From an uncultured Oscillospiraceae bacterium (GTDB lineage Bacteria > Bacillota > Clostridia > Oscillospirales > Oscillospiraceae): 20,980 bases of DNA. The stretch spans positions 1 through 20,980 of the forward strand of contig CAKTLG010000031.1 of NCBI GenBank assembly GCA_934572465.1. Reading direction: 5' to 3'. The notes below the pieces were generated by a model. It searched no databases. It worked only from the letters and a program-made list of their open reading frames with translations, and was not told the DNA's origin. The position numbers and the translations under genes are program-made. Numbering within the stretch: the first letter of the stretch is position 1; every line of letters begins with the position of its first letter. Shown one piece after another: positions 15,336-20,980 of this stretch.

Positions 15336-15806
15336 ATGAAGTATCCCAAAACCGGAGAAGAAGTTTACGTCAGCCTGAATCTTTCCAACACCATGCTCAC
15401 CGGTCTCGGCAAGGGCACCATCACCCGCGAAGACGTATCGGTGGACTACCTCAAAAAGCTCTTTGCCCAGCACGGCGTCATCGTATCGGCAAAGCCGGAG
15501 TACCGCAACATCATGGAGCGCGTGAACAGCACTTACGATCTCGGCCTTGAGATCCCCGAAAAGCTCCAGCTGTTCCAGCTCTCCGAGCAGCACCGCCGTC
15601 TGGTGGTCGTGAATATCTCCGGCCTTCAGCGCAAGCATGGCTCGCTGCTCCCGTCCTACACCGAGGAGGAGCTTGACGAGGCGACGTTCACGTTCGTGAA
15701 GTACTACGTGCAGGGCGAGCACTATGACGAGCTGGTCGAGGAGAACAAGAAGCTGCGCTACGAGCTTGAGCAGGAGATCTCCTGGAGAAACCGCACCGAC
15801 TCGTAA
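15336..15806 (+). CDS. Unrecognised soluble protein, 156 aa, with C-terminal coiled coil
   Basis: GGAGGG at 15324-15329 fixes the ATG at 15336; the longer open frame from 15234 would run through the promoter. The product has no signal or membrane segment. The first 110 residues are mixed, with KYPKTGEEVYVSLNLSNT at the start and a central hydrophobic core (LVVVNISGLQ). The end (ELVEENKKLRYELEQEISWR) looks like a charged coiled coil. I do not recognise a family. It stands alone as a single-gene unit, divergent from the EamA gene and closed by a terminator. A DNA- or protein-binding role would be a guess. Confidence 0.82.
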   Translation: MKYPKTGEEVYVSLNLSNTMLTGLGKGTITREDVSVDYLKKLFAQHGVIVSAKPEYRNIMERVNSTYDLGLEIPEKLQLFQLSEQHRRLVVVNISGLQRKHGSLLPSYTEEELDEATFTFVKYYVQGEHYDELVEENKKLRYELEQEISWRNRTDS

Positions 15807-15833
15807 GCCAAAGTTTTCTACAACTTACTTAAA

Positions 15834-15876
15834 CAAAAAAGGAAGGAGTTCCCGACGGGAACCCCTTCCTTTTTGT
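15834..15876 (+). terminator. Intrinsic terminator after the 156-aa gene
   Basis: A long stem (15834-15853 with 15857-15876, GGAAGG/CCTTCC core and CCC/GGG tip, one A-C mismatch) has A and T tracts at its base. It lies 27 bp after the stop. Confidence 0.85.
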
Positions 15877-15880
15877 CTGT

Positions 15881-16036
15881 TCAAAAGCCTTGCAGAGTTT
15901 CGCGCCCGCGGACGCGAAACTGCTTTTGATCCGTTTTTCGCTGCGGCGTGTACGCGGCGAAAAACACTCTGCGCGAAGTGAGTGTCGAATTGGCCGCTTG
16001 CAGCGGTCAACCGAGGCACAGAACGCAGCGAAGCCT
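15881..16036. other. Hairpin-rich non-coding tract
   Basis: No gene is supportable here. Consecutive stems fill most of it. TCAAAAGC/GCTTTTGA (15881-15888, 15922-15929) encloses GTTTCGCG/CGCGAAAC (15897-15904, 15913-15920). Next come GTTTTTCGC/GCGAAAAAC (15933-15941, 15957-15965) and ACACTC/GAGTGT (15964-15969, 15980-15985). The last is TTGGCCGCT/AGCGGTCAA with one wobble (about 15989-16009). It lies between two convergent terminators. Confidence 0.7.
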
Positions 16037-16069
16037 TTTCAAAGAAGAGGCAGCGCCTCTTTTTTGAAA
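16037..16069 (-). terminator. Intrinsic terminator after the SPFH gene
   Basis: GAGGC/GCCTC core (16047-16051, 16055-16059) with AGC loop, extended by A/T pairs with one G-T wobble to 16037-16069, 3 bp after the stop of the minus-strand gene. The partner terminator of the convergent 156-aa gene is at 15834-15876. Confidence 0.85.
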
Positions 16070-16072
16070 TTC

Positions 16073-17011
16073 TTATTTCTTCTCGTCTTCGAGAAGACCC
16101 TTGAAGCTGGCGGCAAGACCGGCAAGGCTCTGGATCTCGCTGGGGACGATGATCTTCGTGGCCTGACCGTCGGCAGCCTTCTCGAACGATTCGAGCGCCT
16201 TGAGCTTGACGACCTGATCGTTGGGGTTGGCTTCATTGAGGAGCTTGATGGAGTCGGCCAGCGCCTTCTGGACCTCGAGGATGGCCTGGGCTTCGCCCTC
16301 CGCCTTGAGGATCGCGGCCTGACGCTCGGCCTCGGCCTTGAGGATGGCGGCCTGCTTCTCGGCGTCCGCGCGCAGGATGGTGGACTGCTTTTCACCCTCG
16401 GCCACAAGGATCTGGGACTGCTTCTGGCCCTCGGCCTGCAGGATGGACTCGCGGCGCTCGCGCTCGGCCTTCATCTGCTTTTCCATCGCGTTCTGGATCT
16501 CGCGCGGCGGCAGGATGTTCTTCAGCTCCACGCGGTTGACCTTGATGCCCCAGGGGTCGGTCGCTTCATCAAGGATGGAGCGCATCTTGGCGTTGATGAC
16601 GTCGCGGCTCGTGAGCGACTGGTCGAGCTCCATATCGCCGATGATGTTTCGCAGCGTCGTCGCCGTCAGGTTCTCGATGGCGTTCATCGGGTGCTCGACG
16701 CCGTAGGTGTAGAGCTTGGGGTCGGTGATCTGGAAGTAGATGACCGTGTCGATCTGCATGGTGACGTTATCCTTGGTGATAACGGGCTGGGGATCGAAGT
16801 CGGCGACCTGCTCCTTGAGGCTGACCTTCTTCACGACGCGCTCGATGAACGGGATCTTGAGGTGCAGGCCCACGCCCCAGGTGGCGCTGTAGGCGCCGAG
16901 CCGCTCGACCACGTAGGCGCGCGACTGCTGCACGATCTGGATGTTCGAAACGAGCACCAGCAGCACCAGCAGGATCAGAACGCCGATACCGATATAACCT
17001 ATCCACTGCAT
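16073..17011 (-). CDS. qmcA: SPFH/Band 7 membrane scaffold protein (QmcA/slipin type)
   Basis: The 312-aa protein has one N-terminal membrane helix (about residues 4-22) and a Band 7 domain (about 25-190, with RLGAYSATWGVGLHLKIPF and NVTMQIDTVIYFQITDP). A long heptad region with repeated IL.AEGEKQ/AE(A/G)E(R/K)Q units (about 195-255) acts as an oligomerising coiled coil. SPFH proteins form large membrane-associated rings that organise membrane microdomains and control FtsH or other proteases. The ATG at 17011 follows AGGAGGAAAG. It lies 35 bp downstream of an NfeD coding region, the classic SPFH-NfeD operon pairing in which NfeD supplies an OB-fold partner. Confidence 0.93.
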   Translation of the reverse strand: MQWIGYIGIGVLILLVLLVLVSNIQIVQQSRAYVVERLGAYSATWGVGLHLKIPFIERVVKKVSLKEQVADFDPQPVITKDNVTMQIDTVIYFQITDPKLYTYGVEHPMNAIENLTATTLRNIIGDMELDQSLTSRDVINAKMRSILDEATDPWGIKVNRVELKNILPPREIQNAMEKQMKAERERRESILQAEGQKQSQILVAEGEKQSTILRADAEKQAAILKAEAERQAAILKAEGEAQAILEVQKALADSIKLLNEANPNDQVVKLKALESFEKAADGQATKIIVPSEIQSLAGLAASFKGLLEDEKK

Positions 17012-17046
17012 AATTCTCTTTCCTCCTGTTTGTTGTGTATTGTTGT

Positions 17047-17484
17047 TTATTCGCTTTCCTTTATTTCACGGACGTAGAGCTTGACGCCCTCCATCCGGAT
17101 GATTTTGACCATGCGGCCCTTTTCGATGATGCTGCCGTTTTCGCTGCGGGCGGACCACGTCTTGCCGTCGATGTAAACGGCGCCGGCGGCGTTTTCGTTG
17201 TCCACCGTCTCCGTGACCTTGGCCTTGTGGTGCAGCACGCGGTCGGCGTTGGTGGGGACGATGGTCTTGTCCAGCATTTTCCGCGCGAGCGGGCGCGTGG
17301 CGATCAGCGCAAGGATCGATACGGCAAGGAACACCGCAAATTGCAGCCACAGCACCGCGCCAAGCTCCGTGACGATCAGCGCGGCGACCGCGCCGGCGAC
17401 GAACCAGATCGACACCAGCCCCGCCGTCGCCGCCTCGGCGATGCCGAAGACGATGATCGCGGTGATCCAGATAATGGTCATCAT
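17047..17484 (-). CDS. NfeD-family membrane protein (from internal start)
   Basis: Read from the ATG at 17484 (or 17481), this 145-aa product has the usual size of a short NfeD protein. Two or three membrane helices (about residues 2-60) are followed by a soluble OB-fold domain (about 75-145) with GAVYIDGKTWSARSENG and IIEKGRMVKIIRMEGVKLYV. A full AAAGGAGG ribosome site lies at the right distance upstream, inside the XRE-encoding frame. Short NfeD proteins work with the SPFH protein encoded next door. The same frame stays open into an upstream HTH gene, so a longer fusion product is also possible. Confidence 0.8.
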   Translation of the reverse strand: MMTIIWITAIIVFGIAEAATAGLVSIWFVAGAVAALIVTELGAVLWLQFAVFLAVSILALIATRPLARKMLDKTIVPTNADRVLHHKAKVTETVDNENAAGAVYIDGKTWSARSENGSIIEKGRMVKIIRMEGVKLYVREIKESE

Positions 17485-17874
17485 TTCATCTGCTCCTCCT
17501 TTCAAACTGCGCATACAGTAGACGTATGCCGGCCCCAGCATCATGATGACCGTCAGCAGCATGATGCCGATGCTCTTATTGTAGGGCGACAGATTGGCGT
17601 ACAGGCTCGCAAGCTCGCTCGAAAGCGTGCGGGTGGAGAGCCGCGGCGTTTCCTGCGGCGGCTCGCCGGGGGTGGGGACCTCCTCGGCAAACAGCTCGTC
17701 CATCGTCGCACCGTAGCGGTTGCAGATGAAGATGATCTTCTCCATCTCGGGGTAGCCGCGGTTCGACTCCCAGCGTGAGACCGACTGGCGCGAGACTTGC
17801 AGCTGCTCGGCAAATTCCTCCTGCGTCAGCCCGCTGCGCTTGCGGACGTCCTGAAGGCGGTCTCCAAAGGCCAT
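17047..17874 (-). CDS. XRE-family HTH membrane regulator fused in frame to NfeD
   Basis: From the ATG at 17874 (GGAGGG nine bases upstream) one uninterrupted frame encodes 275 aa. It opens with an XRE/Cro HTH (about residues 3-62, SGLTQEEFAEQLQVSRQSVS), then a proline-rich linker. A membrane helix follows (about 103-121, IMLLTVIMMLGPAYVYC), then, from residue 131, a complete NfeD protein. HTH proteins with a C-terminal helix and NfeD proteins are normally separate genes. The junction encodes LKGGADEMM, and its DNA is a perfect ribosome site plus tandem ATGs. This could be a natural fusion with two products, or two genes joined by a small indel or sequencing error. The frame upstream to 17970 lacks HTH similarity and is not used. 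Confidence 0.75.
   Translation of the reverse strand: MAFGDRLQDVRKRSGLTQEEFAEQLQVSRQSVSRWESNRGYPEMEKIIFICNRYGATMDELFAEEVPTPGEPPQETPRLSTRTLSSELASLYANLSPYNKSIGIMLLTVIMMLGPAYVYCMRSLKGGADEMMTIIWITAIIVFGIAEAATAGLVSIWFVAGAVAALIVTELGAVLWLQFAVFLAVSILALIATRPLARKMLDKTIVPTNADRVLHHKAKVTETVDNENAAGAVYIDGKTWSARSENGSIIEKGRMVKIIRMEGVKLYVREIKESE
17479..17503 (-). promoter_or_regulatory. Internal ribosome binding site and tandem ATGs for NfeD
   Basis: Minus strand GAAAGGAGGAG (17503-17493) is followed by two in-frame ATG codons at 17484 and 17481. The spacing from AGGAGG is about 10 bases. The surrounding codons read LKGGADEMM in the longer frame. Confidence 0.85.
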
Positions 17875-18005
17875 GGCATCGTTCCCTCCGTTTCTCTGTC
17901 TGAGGACAGGATAGCAAAGCCGGGCGTGTGATTCCAGCAAGCTGAACGTTGCATCCCGCTTTTTTTGCAAAATATCTGCGCAAGTTTGATGTTACATCGC
18001 CGCGG

Positions 18006-18029
18006 CGGCGCGCTTGCGCGCCGTTTTTT
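18006..18029 (+). terminator. Orphan plus-strand terminator-like hairpin
   Basis: CGGCGCGC (18006-18013) pairs with GCGCGCCG (18016-18023) and is followed at once by TTTTTTC. Read rightward it is a strong intrinsic terminator, yet no rightward gene precedes it. Read leftward it would be a hairpin at the very 5' end of the XRE-nfeD-qmcA transcript. The rest of 17875-18141 shows no gene. Confidence 0.65.
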
Positions 18030-18032
18030 CTA

Positions 18033-18041
18033 TTGTACCAC
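18033..18041 (-). promoter_or_regulatory. Candidate extended -10 for the XRE-nfeD-qmcA unit
   Basis: TGGTACAAT on the minus strand (18041-18033) is an extended -10 (TGn plus TACAAT). The -35 at 17-bp spacing is poor. The start near 18026 would give a leader of about 150 nt beginning with the GGCGCGC hairpin. Confidence 0.45.
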
Positions 18042-18080
18042 ACGCACCGCCGCTTTACCACGCTTATTTTGACGCGGCGA

Positions 18081-18109
18081 TTGCCTTTTTTGTTCCCGTC
18101 GGTTATACT
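18081..18109 (+). promoter_or_regulatory. Predicted promoter of the THUMP methyltransferase gene
   Basis: TTGCCT (18081-18086), a 17-bp spacer and TATACT (18104-18109). The start near 18116 leaves a short leader with GGGAGCGG before the ATG at 18142. Confidence 0.7.
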
Positions 18110-18141
18110 GTCAGCAGAAAATATTTTTCGGGAGCGGTAGT

Positions 18142-19260
18142 ATGCTGGAATTTGTCATCCCGTGCCTGCTGGGGCTGGAGAGTCTCGTGGGCGACGAAGT
18201 GAAGAAGCTGGGGCTTTCGGACGTGCGCGTGGAGAACGGGCGCGTGCTCTGCCGCGGCGAGGCGCGCGATATCGCGCGGCTGAACATCAACCTGCGCTGC
18301 GGCGCGCGCGTTATCCTCGTGCTGCACCGCTTCCGCGCGACGGACTTTGAAGCGCTCTTTCAGGGCGTGCGCGCGGTGAAGTGGGAGGACTGGATCCCGC
18401 GCGAGGGCGAGTTTCCCGTCGTGGGCTATTCCATCAATTCGACGCTCCACTCCGTGCCCGCGTGCCAGTCGATCGTCAAAAAAGCGGTCGTCGACCGCCT
18501 CGGCGCGGCCTACGGCATCGCGCAGCTGCCCGAAACGGGGCGGCGCTATCAGGTGCGCTTTGCCATCATGAAGGACGAAGTCACGGTGGGACTGGACACC
18601 TCGGGCGAGGGACTCTACAAGCGCGGCTACCGCGCCCACGGCGTTGCCGCGCCGCTGCGCGAGACGCTTGCCGCCGCGATGGTCAAGCTTGCGCACTACA
18701 ATGGGCGCGACCCGTTCTGCGATCCCTTCTGCGGCAGCGGCACCATCGCCATCGAGGCCGCGCTCATCGCGCGCAACCGCGCGCCGGGGCTGAATCGCAG
18801 CTTTTCCGCCCAGCACTGGGCGATGCTGGACAAGCGGAGCTGGCTCGACGCGGCGGATGAGGCCATGGACAACGAGTTCCACGGCAAATACGAGATCTGG
18901 GGCGGGGACATCGACCCCGACGCGGTCGCGCTCTCGCGCCACAACGCGGAGCTTGCCGAGGTGGACGACATCGTTCGCTTTGAGGTGGACGACGCCACGC
19001 GCTTCCACTGGGGCGGGCTGTACGGCCGCGTCGTGACGAATCCGCCCTACGGCGAGCGGCTGCTCGAGCGCGAGGAGGCGGGCGCGCTGTACGGCGCGTT
19101 CGGCAAAGCGATGGACAAGCTGCCGGATACGTGGCGCGTCTACGTGCTCTCGTCGCATCCGGATTTTGAGCGCTGTTACGGCAGGTTTGCCGACAAAAAG
19201 CGCAAGCTTTATAACGGCATGCTCAAGTGCGACCTGTTCATGTACGGCAGGCGGCTGTGA
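18142..19260 (+). CDS. THUMP-domain class I SAM-dependent rRNA methyltransferase (YpsC/RlmL-like)
   Basis: The 372-aa protein has an N-terminal ferredoxin-like and THUMP RNA-binding part (about 1-155) and a C-terminal Rossmann methyltransferase. SAM motif I is DPFCGSGTIAIEAALIARN (194-212), the acidic motif is GGDIDPDAV (254-262), and the catalytic NPPYGER is at 300-306. NPPY marks N-methylation of a base. Together with the domain order this points to 23S rRNA m2G2445-type modification, as in the N-terminal half of E. coli RlmL and in Bacillus YpsC. It is a single-gene unit with its own promoter and a downstream terminator, divergent from the XRE-nfeD-qmcA unit. Confidence 0.92.
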   Translation: MLEFVIPCLLGLESLVGDEVKKLGLSDVRVENGRVLCRGEARDIARLNINLRCGARVILVLHRFRATDFEALFQGVRAVKWEDWIPREGEFPVVGYSINSTLHSVPACQSIVKKAVVDRLGAAYGIAQLPETGRRYQVRFAIMKDEVTVGLDTSGEGLYKRGYRAHGVAAPLRETLAAAMVKLAHYNGRDPFCDPFCGSGTIAIEAALIARNRAPGLNRSFSAQHWAMLDKRSWLDAADEAMDNEFHGKYEIWGGDIDPDAVALSRHNAELAEVDDIVRFEVDDATRFHWGGLYGRVVTNPPYGERLLEREEAGALYGAFGKAMDKLPDTWRVYVLSSHPDFERCYGRFADKKRKLYNGMLKCDLFMYGRRL

Positions 19261-19268
19261 GGATGGAA

Positions 19269-19301
19269 AAAGCGCGGGCCTCCCAAGGAGGCCCGCGCTT
19301 T
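19269..19301. terminator. Bidirectional terminator between convergent genes
   Basis: A perfect 15-bp stem (19269-19283 with 19287-19301, GCGCGGGCCTCC core) and CAA loop. A T run follows on the minus side (from the AAAAA at 19267-19271), and a looser one (CTTTTT, from about 19306) on the plus side. Confidence 0.88.
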
Positions 19302-19318
19302 GCTGCTTTTTGCGCCGC

Positions 19319-20437
19319 TCAGCCGGCGTAGGGCTGGGCGCTTTCGATGTAGATGCCGCGTCCGGCCGACCAGCCGACATTGAAGCCGAGCACCTGTCCG
19401 AGATCGCGGAGCTTATAGTAGGTGTAGCCGCCGCCCTGATCGTCGGTGAGCGTGATGGCGGTGAAGGGAATGGTCTGGCCGTAGATCTTCGTCGCGGCGG
19501 CGGCAAGCGTGTAGTGCCGGTCGCCGGAGAACGGCGTCTGCATCTCCGTGCCGTTGGGAATGTAAACGTCCTGCGGCGCGATGACCACGCTGCCGTCCCA
19601 TTCCACGCCGAACTGCGCCGCCGTGCCGGTGAGCAGCGAGGCGATGTCGCGCAGACGGACGTAGTTCGTCTCGCCGCCGCTTGCGCTGCGCAGCGCATAG
19701 GTCTGGAGCGTGACGGTCTGCCCGTCCACCTCGACCGTCTGCCGGCGCATAAACGCCGTGCCGCTGGCGGGGATGTCCTCCGGCGTGACGGAGCCGAGCG
19801 TCTTGCGCTGCGGCTCGTCGGTCAGCGAGGTGGAGAAGCGATAGGTGCCGGCGGGGAGCGCGAGATAGTCGATGCTCACGGCGCTGCCGTCCACCGTGAT
19901 GCCTGCGCCCTCGGCATACTGCACGAGCACGGCGGGGAAGGTGAAGCGGTAGGTCATCACCATGCCGTCGAGCAGCGCGTCGATCTGCGCGTCGGAGTAT
20001 TCGGGGAGCTGCGCGGCAAGCTCGCGCTTGATCGCGCCGCGCCGGTCGGTCTGCGTGCTTTGCAGCGTGAGCGTCAGCCCGCCGTCTGCGGTGAGAGAGA
20101 GCGTGACGGAGCTGGGCGTCGCCGCGGCGCTGACATCGGCGATCTCAGCGCTGACGTCGGCGAAAACGGCGTTGAACTCGGCGGGATCGGCAAAGCGCTG
20201 CGAGGCCTGATCGCCATAGTAGCCGCGTCCCTGATAGCTGAAGTAGGAGAAGTTATTCTCCGCCATCCGGTCTTTCATGTCCATCGCATTGACGAGCTGC
20301 TCGGAAAAGCCGAACTTTGCCTCGACCATGCCGCTGCCGTCGGCATTGATCGAGGTCTCGGCGACCTGACACATGCAGCCGGTGAGGATGGCCGCGAGCA
20401 TCGCCAACACGAGCGCCGGCGCCAATAATTTTTTCAT
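19319..20437 (-). CDS. Lipoprotein with LppM-like domain and C-terminal stalk (copper amine oxidase-like) domain
   Basis: The 372-aa precursor has a type II signal ending AAILTGC, with C21 as the lipidated cysteine, so it is anchored outside the membrane. Residues about 25-215 (TSINADGSGMVEAKFGF, a beta-rich pattern, then PAGTYRFSTSLTD) resemble the LppM family of lipoproteins. Residues about 235-372 resemble the stalk domain related to the copper amine oxidase N-terminus: VEVDGQTVTLQTYAL, NYVRLRDIASLL and YYKLRDLGQVLGFNVGW are two copies of its RLRD/KLRD motif. Stalk domains are common surface modules in Oscillospiraceae-type bacteria. The ATG at 20437 follows AAAGGAG. Function is unknown; it is probably a cell-surface protein. 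It is monocistronic and divergent from rpsF. Confidence 0.85.
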   Translation of the reverse strand: MKKLLAPALVLAMLAAILTGCMCQVAETSINADGSGMVEAKFGFSEQLVNAMDMKDRMAENNFSYFSYQGRGYYGDQASQRFADPAEFNAVFADVSAEIADVSAAATPSSVTLSLTADGGLTLTLQSTQTDRRGAIKRELAAQLPEYSDAQIDALLDGMVMTYRFTFPAVLVQYAEGAGITVDGSAVSIDYLALPAGTYRFSTSLTDEPQRKTLGSVTPEDIPASGTAFMRRQTVEVDGQTVTLQTYALRSASGGETNYVRLRDIASLLTGTAAQFGVEWDGSVVIAPQDVYIPNGTEMQTPFSGDRHYTLAAAATKIYGQTIPFTAITLTDDQGGGYTYYKLRDLGQVLGFNVGWSAGRGIYIESAQPYAG

Positions 20438-20476
20438 GCGATCCGCTCCTTTGCAGGGATTTGTCTTTTTCTATCA

Positions 20477-20505
20477 ATTTTACACGAATTTTCCGCCAAT
20501 TGCAA
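20477..20505 (-). promoter_or_regulatory. Predicted promoter of the lipoprotein gene
   Basis: TTGCAA (20505-20500), a 17-bp spacer and TAAAAT (20482-20477) on the minus strand, about 40 bp before the ATG at 20437. Confidence 0.6.
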
Positions 20506-20532
20506 GCAAGCATCGCCTTCTGCGGCTGGAAA

Positions 20533-20582
20533 TTTCTGGAAAAGCCCGCCTTTTTCGGAAAGACGCGGTGATTTTTCGGAAA
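20533..20582 (+). repeat. Three helically phased TTTCnGGAAA-type repeats upstream of rpsF
   Basis: TTTCTGGAAA (20533-20542), TTTCGGAAA (20553-20561) and TTTCGGAAA (20574-20582) start 20 and 21 bp apart. The last two lie within identical 11-mers TTTTTCGGAAA (20551-20561 and 20572-20582). The array ends 5 bp before the rpsF -35. Confidence 0.7.
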
Positions 20583-20587
20583 AAAGC

Positions 20588-20615
20588 TTGACTTCTCCCC
20601 GCTTTTTTGTATAAT
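20588..20615 (+). promoter_or_regulatory. Predicted rpsF promoter
   Basis: TTGACT (20588-20593), a 16-bp spacer and a perfect TATAAT (20610-20615). The start near 20622 gives a leader of about 81 nt. Confidence 0.85.
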
Positions 20616-20621
20616 AATATG

Positions 20622-20702
20622 GCTTGCGGCCTGTCCGCAGGTAAAAATCCTTGCTCACGCGGTCCGCGTGGGCCATCAGTCCAGAAGGAGGTGCAACCAA
20701 GA
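20622..20702 (+). promoter_or_regulatory. rpsF 5' leader with two hairpins, possible S6:S18 autoregulatory element
   Basis: CCTG/CAGG (20630-20633, 20638-20641, TCCG loop) and CACGCG/CGCGTG (20656-20661, 20665-20670) precede the strong AAGGAGGTG ribosome site. Leaders of rpsF operons in many bacteria bind the S6:S18 pair. Whether this one has the conserved binding core could not be tested by eye. Confidence 0.4.
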
Positions 20703-20980
20703 ATGGCTAAGATTTCCGCAAACTATGAGGTCGTGTTCATCATGGACGGCAGACTGCCCGAGGAGCAGGTCGCCGCTCTGACCGAAAAGTTCAAGACTCT
20801 CGTGGAGCAGAACAGCTCGGCTATGGAGGTTGAGGAGTGGGGCAAGCGCAAGCTGGCCTACGCCATCAACTACATCACCGAGGGTTACTATGTTCTGATC
20901 TCTTTCACGAGCGCGCCCGATTTCCCCAAGGAATTGGACCGTATCCTCGGCATTACCGATGGTATCATCCGCTCCATGAT
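20703..20980 (+). CDS. rpsF: 30S ribosomal protein S6, 3' truncated by the window edge
   Basis: The first 92 residues are present, close to the full length of S6 (about 95-130 aa), and show the family's ferredoxin-like pattern: MAKISANYEVVFIMDGRL, then VEEWGKRKLAYAINYITEGYYVLISF and PKELDRILGITDGIIRSM. S6 binds S18 and 16S rRNA in the platform of the small subunit. The ATG at 20703 follows AAGGAGGTG. In most Firmicutes rpsF is followed by ssb and rpsR; these would lie to the right of the window. A strong promoter and structured leader stand upstream. Confidence 0.97.
   Translation, partial: MAKISANYEVVFIMDGRLPEEQVAALTEKFKTLVEQNSSAMEVEEWGKRKLAYAINYITEGYYVLISFTSAPDFPKELDRILGITDGIIRSM

Noticed and set aside
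17875..17970. 32-residue N-terminal extension of the XRE protein
   Set aside because: It has no HTH similarity, and GGAGGG sits nine bases before the ATG at 17874.
18103..19698. 531-aa leftward open frame opposite the THUMP methyltransferase
   Set aside because: It is antisense to a clear gene, runs through a terminator and the lipoprotein gene, and has shadow-type composition.

Overview
The window is a GC-rich chromosomal segment from a Gram-positive anaerobe-type bacterium. The best fit is a gut Clostridia member close to Oscillospiraceae. This is judged from gene content: S-layer (SLH) domains, a HutU/HutI/FtcD/FchA histidine pathway, stalk-domain lipoproteins, strong AGGAGG ribosome sites and canonical TTGACA/TATAAT promoters. 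No taxonomic search was possible. I see no IS elements, phage genes, CRISPR arrays, tRNA or rRNA. Most of the sequence is ordinary, tightly packed chromosome.

Layout. (1) 3-1769 (+): 3' part of a surface protein, probably an M14-like carboxypeptidase remnant, ending in three SLH repeats. (2) 1840-9397: a histidine-catabolism region. hutU, hutI and an Lrp/AsnC regulator run leftward. A divergent LysR-type regulator, ftcD, fchA and a hutD-like gene run rightward. Together the enzymes take urocanate to imidazolonepropionate, formiminoglutamate, then glutamate plus formimino-THF and 5,10-methenyl-THF. Histidine ammonia-lyase (hutH) is not in the window. The region is broken by a strong terminator between hutU and hutI and by a hairpin-rich gap between ftcD and fchA. 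(3) 9431-10093 (-): two unrecognised membrane-anchored small proteins, one of only 41 aa. (4) 10264-13167 (-): a zur-znuA-znuC-znuB zinc-uptake operon. All three junctions are 4-bp ATGA overlaps, and a consensus promoter carries a Fur/Zur-like dyad at its start site. (5) 13318-15041 (-): an RlmI-type rRNA methyltransferase and a four-TM EamA protein whose leader carries a terminator-like hairpin. (6) 15336-15806 (+): an unrecognised 156-aa protein. (7) 16073-17874 (-): an SPFH/NfeD membrane pair in which the NfeD frame is continuous with an upstream XRE-HTH gene. (8) 18142-19260 (+): a THUMP-containing rRNA guanine-N2 methyltransferase. (9) 19319-20437 (-): an LppM-like/stalk-domain lipoprotein. 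(10) 20703-end (+): the start of rpsF (ribosomal protein S6).

The points most worth a second look are: the XRE-NfeD in-frame fusion with a perfectly placed internal ribosome site; the overlapping divergent hutU/LysR promoters with an exact ATAC-N7-GTAT site near -65 of hutU; the attenuator-like leader of the EamA gene; helically phased TTTCnGGAAA repeats before the rpsF promoter; and two intergenic tracts made almost entirely of hairpins. I found no clearly new multi-gene system such as a defence island, biosynthetic cluster or mobile element.
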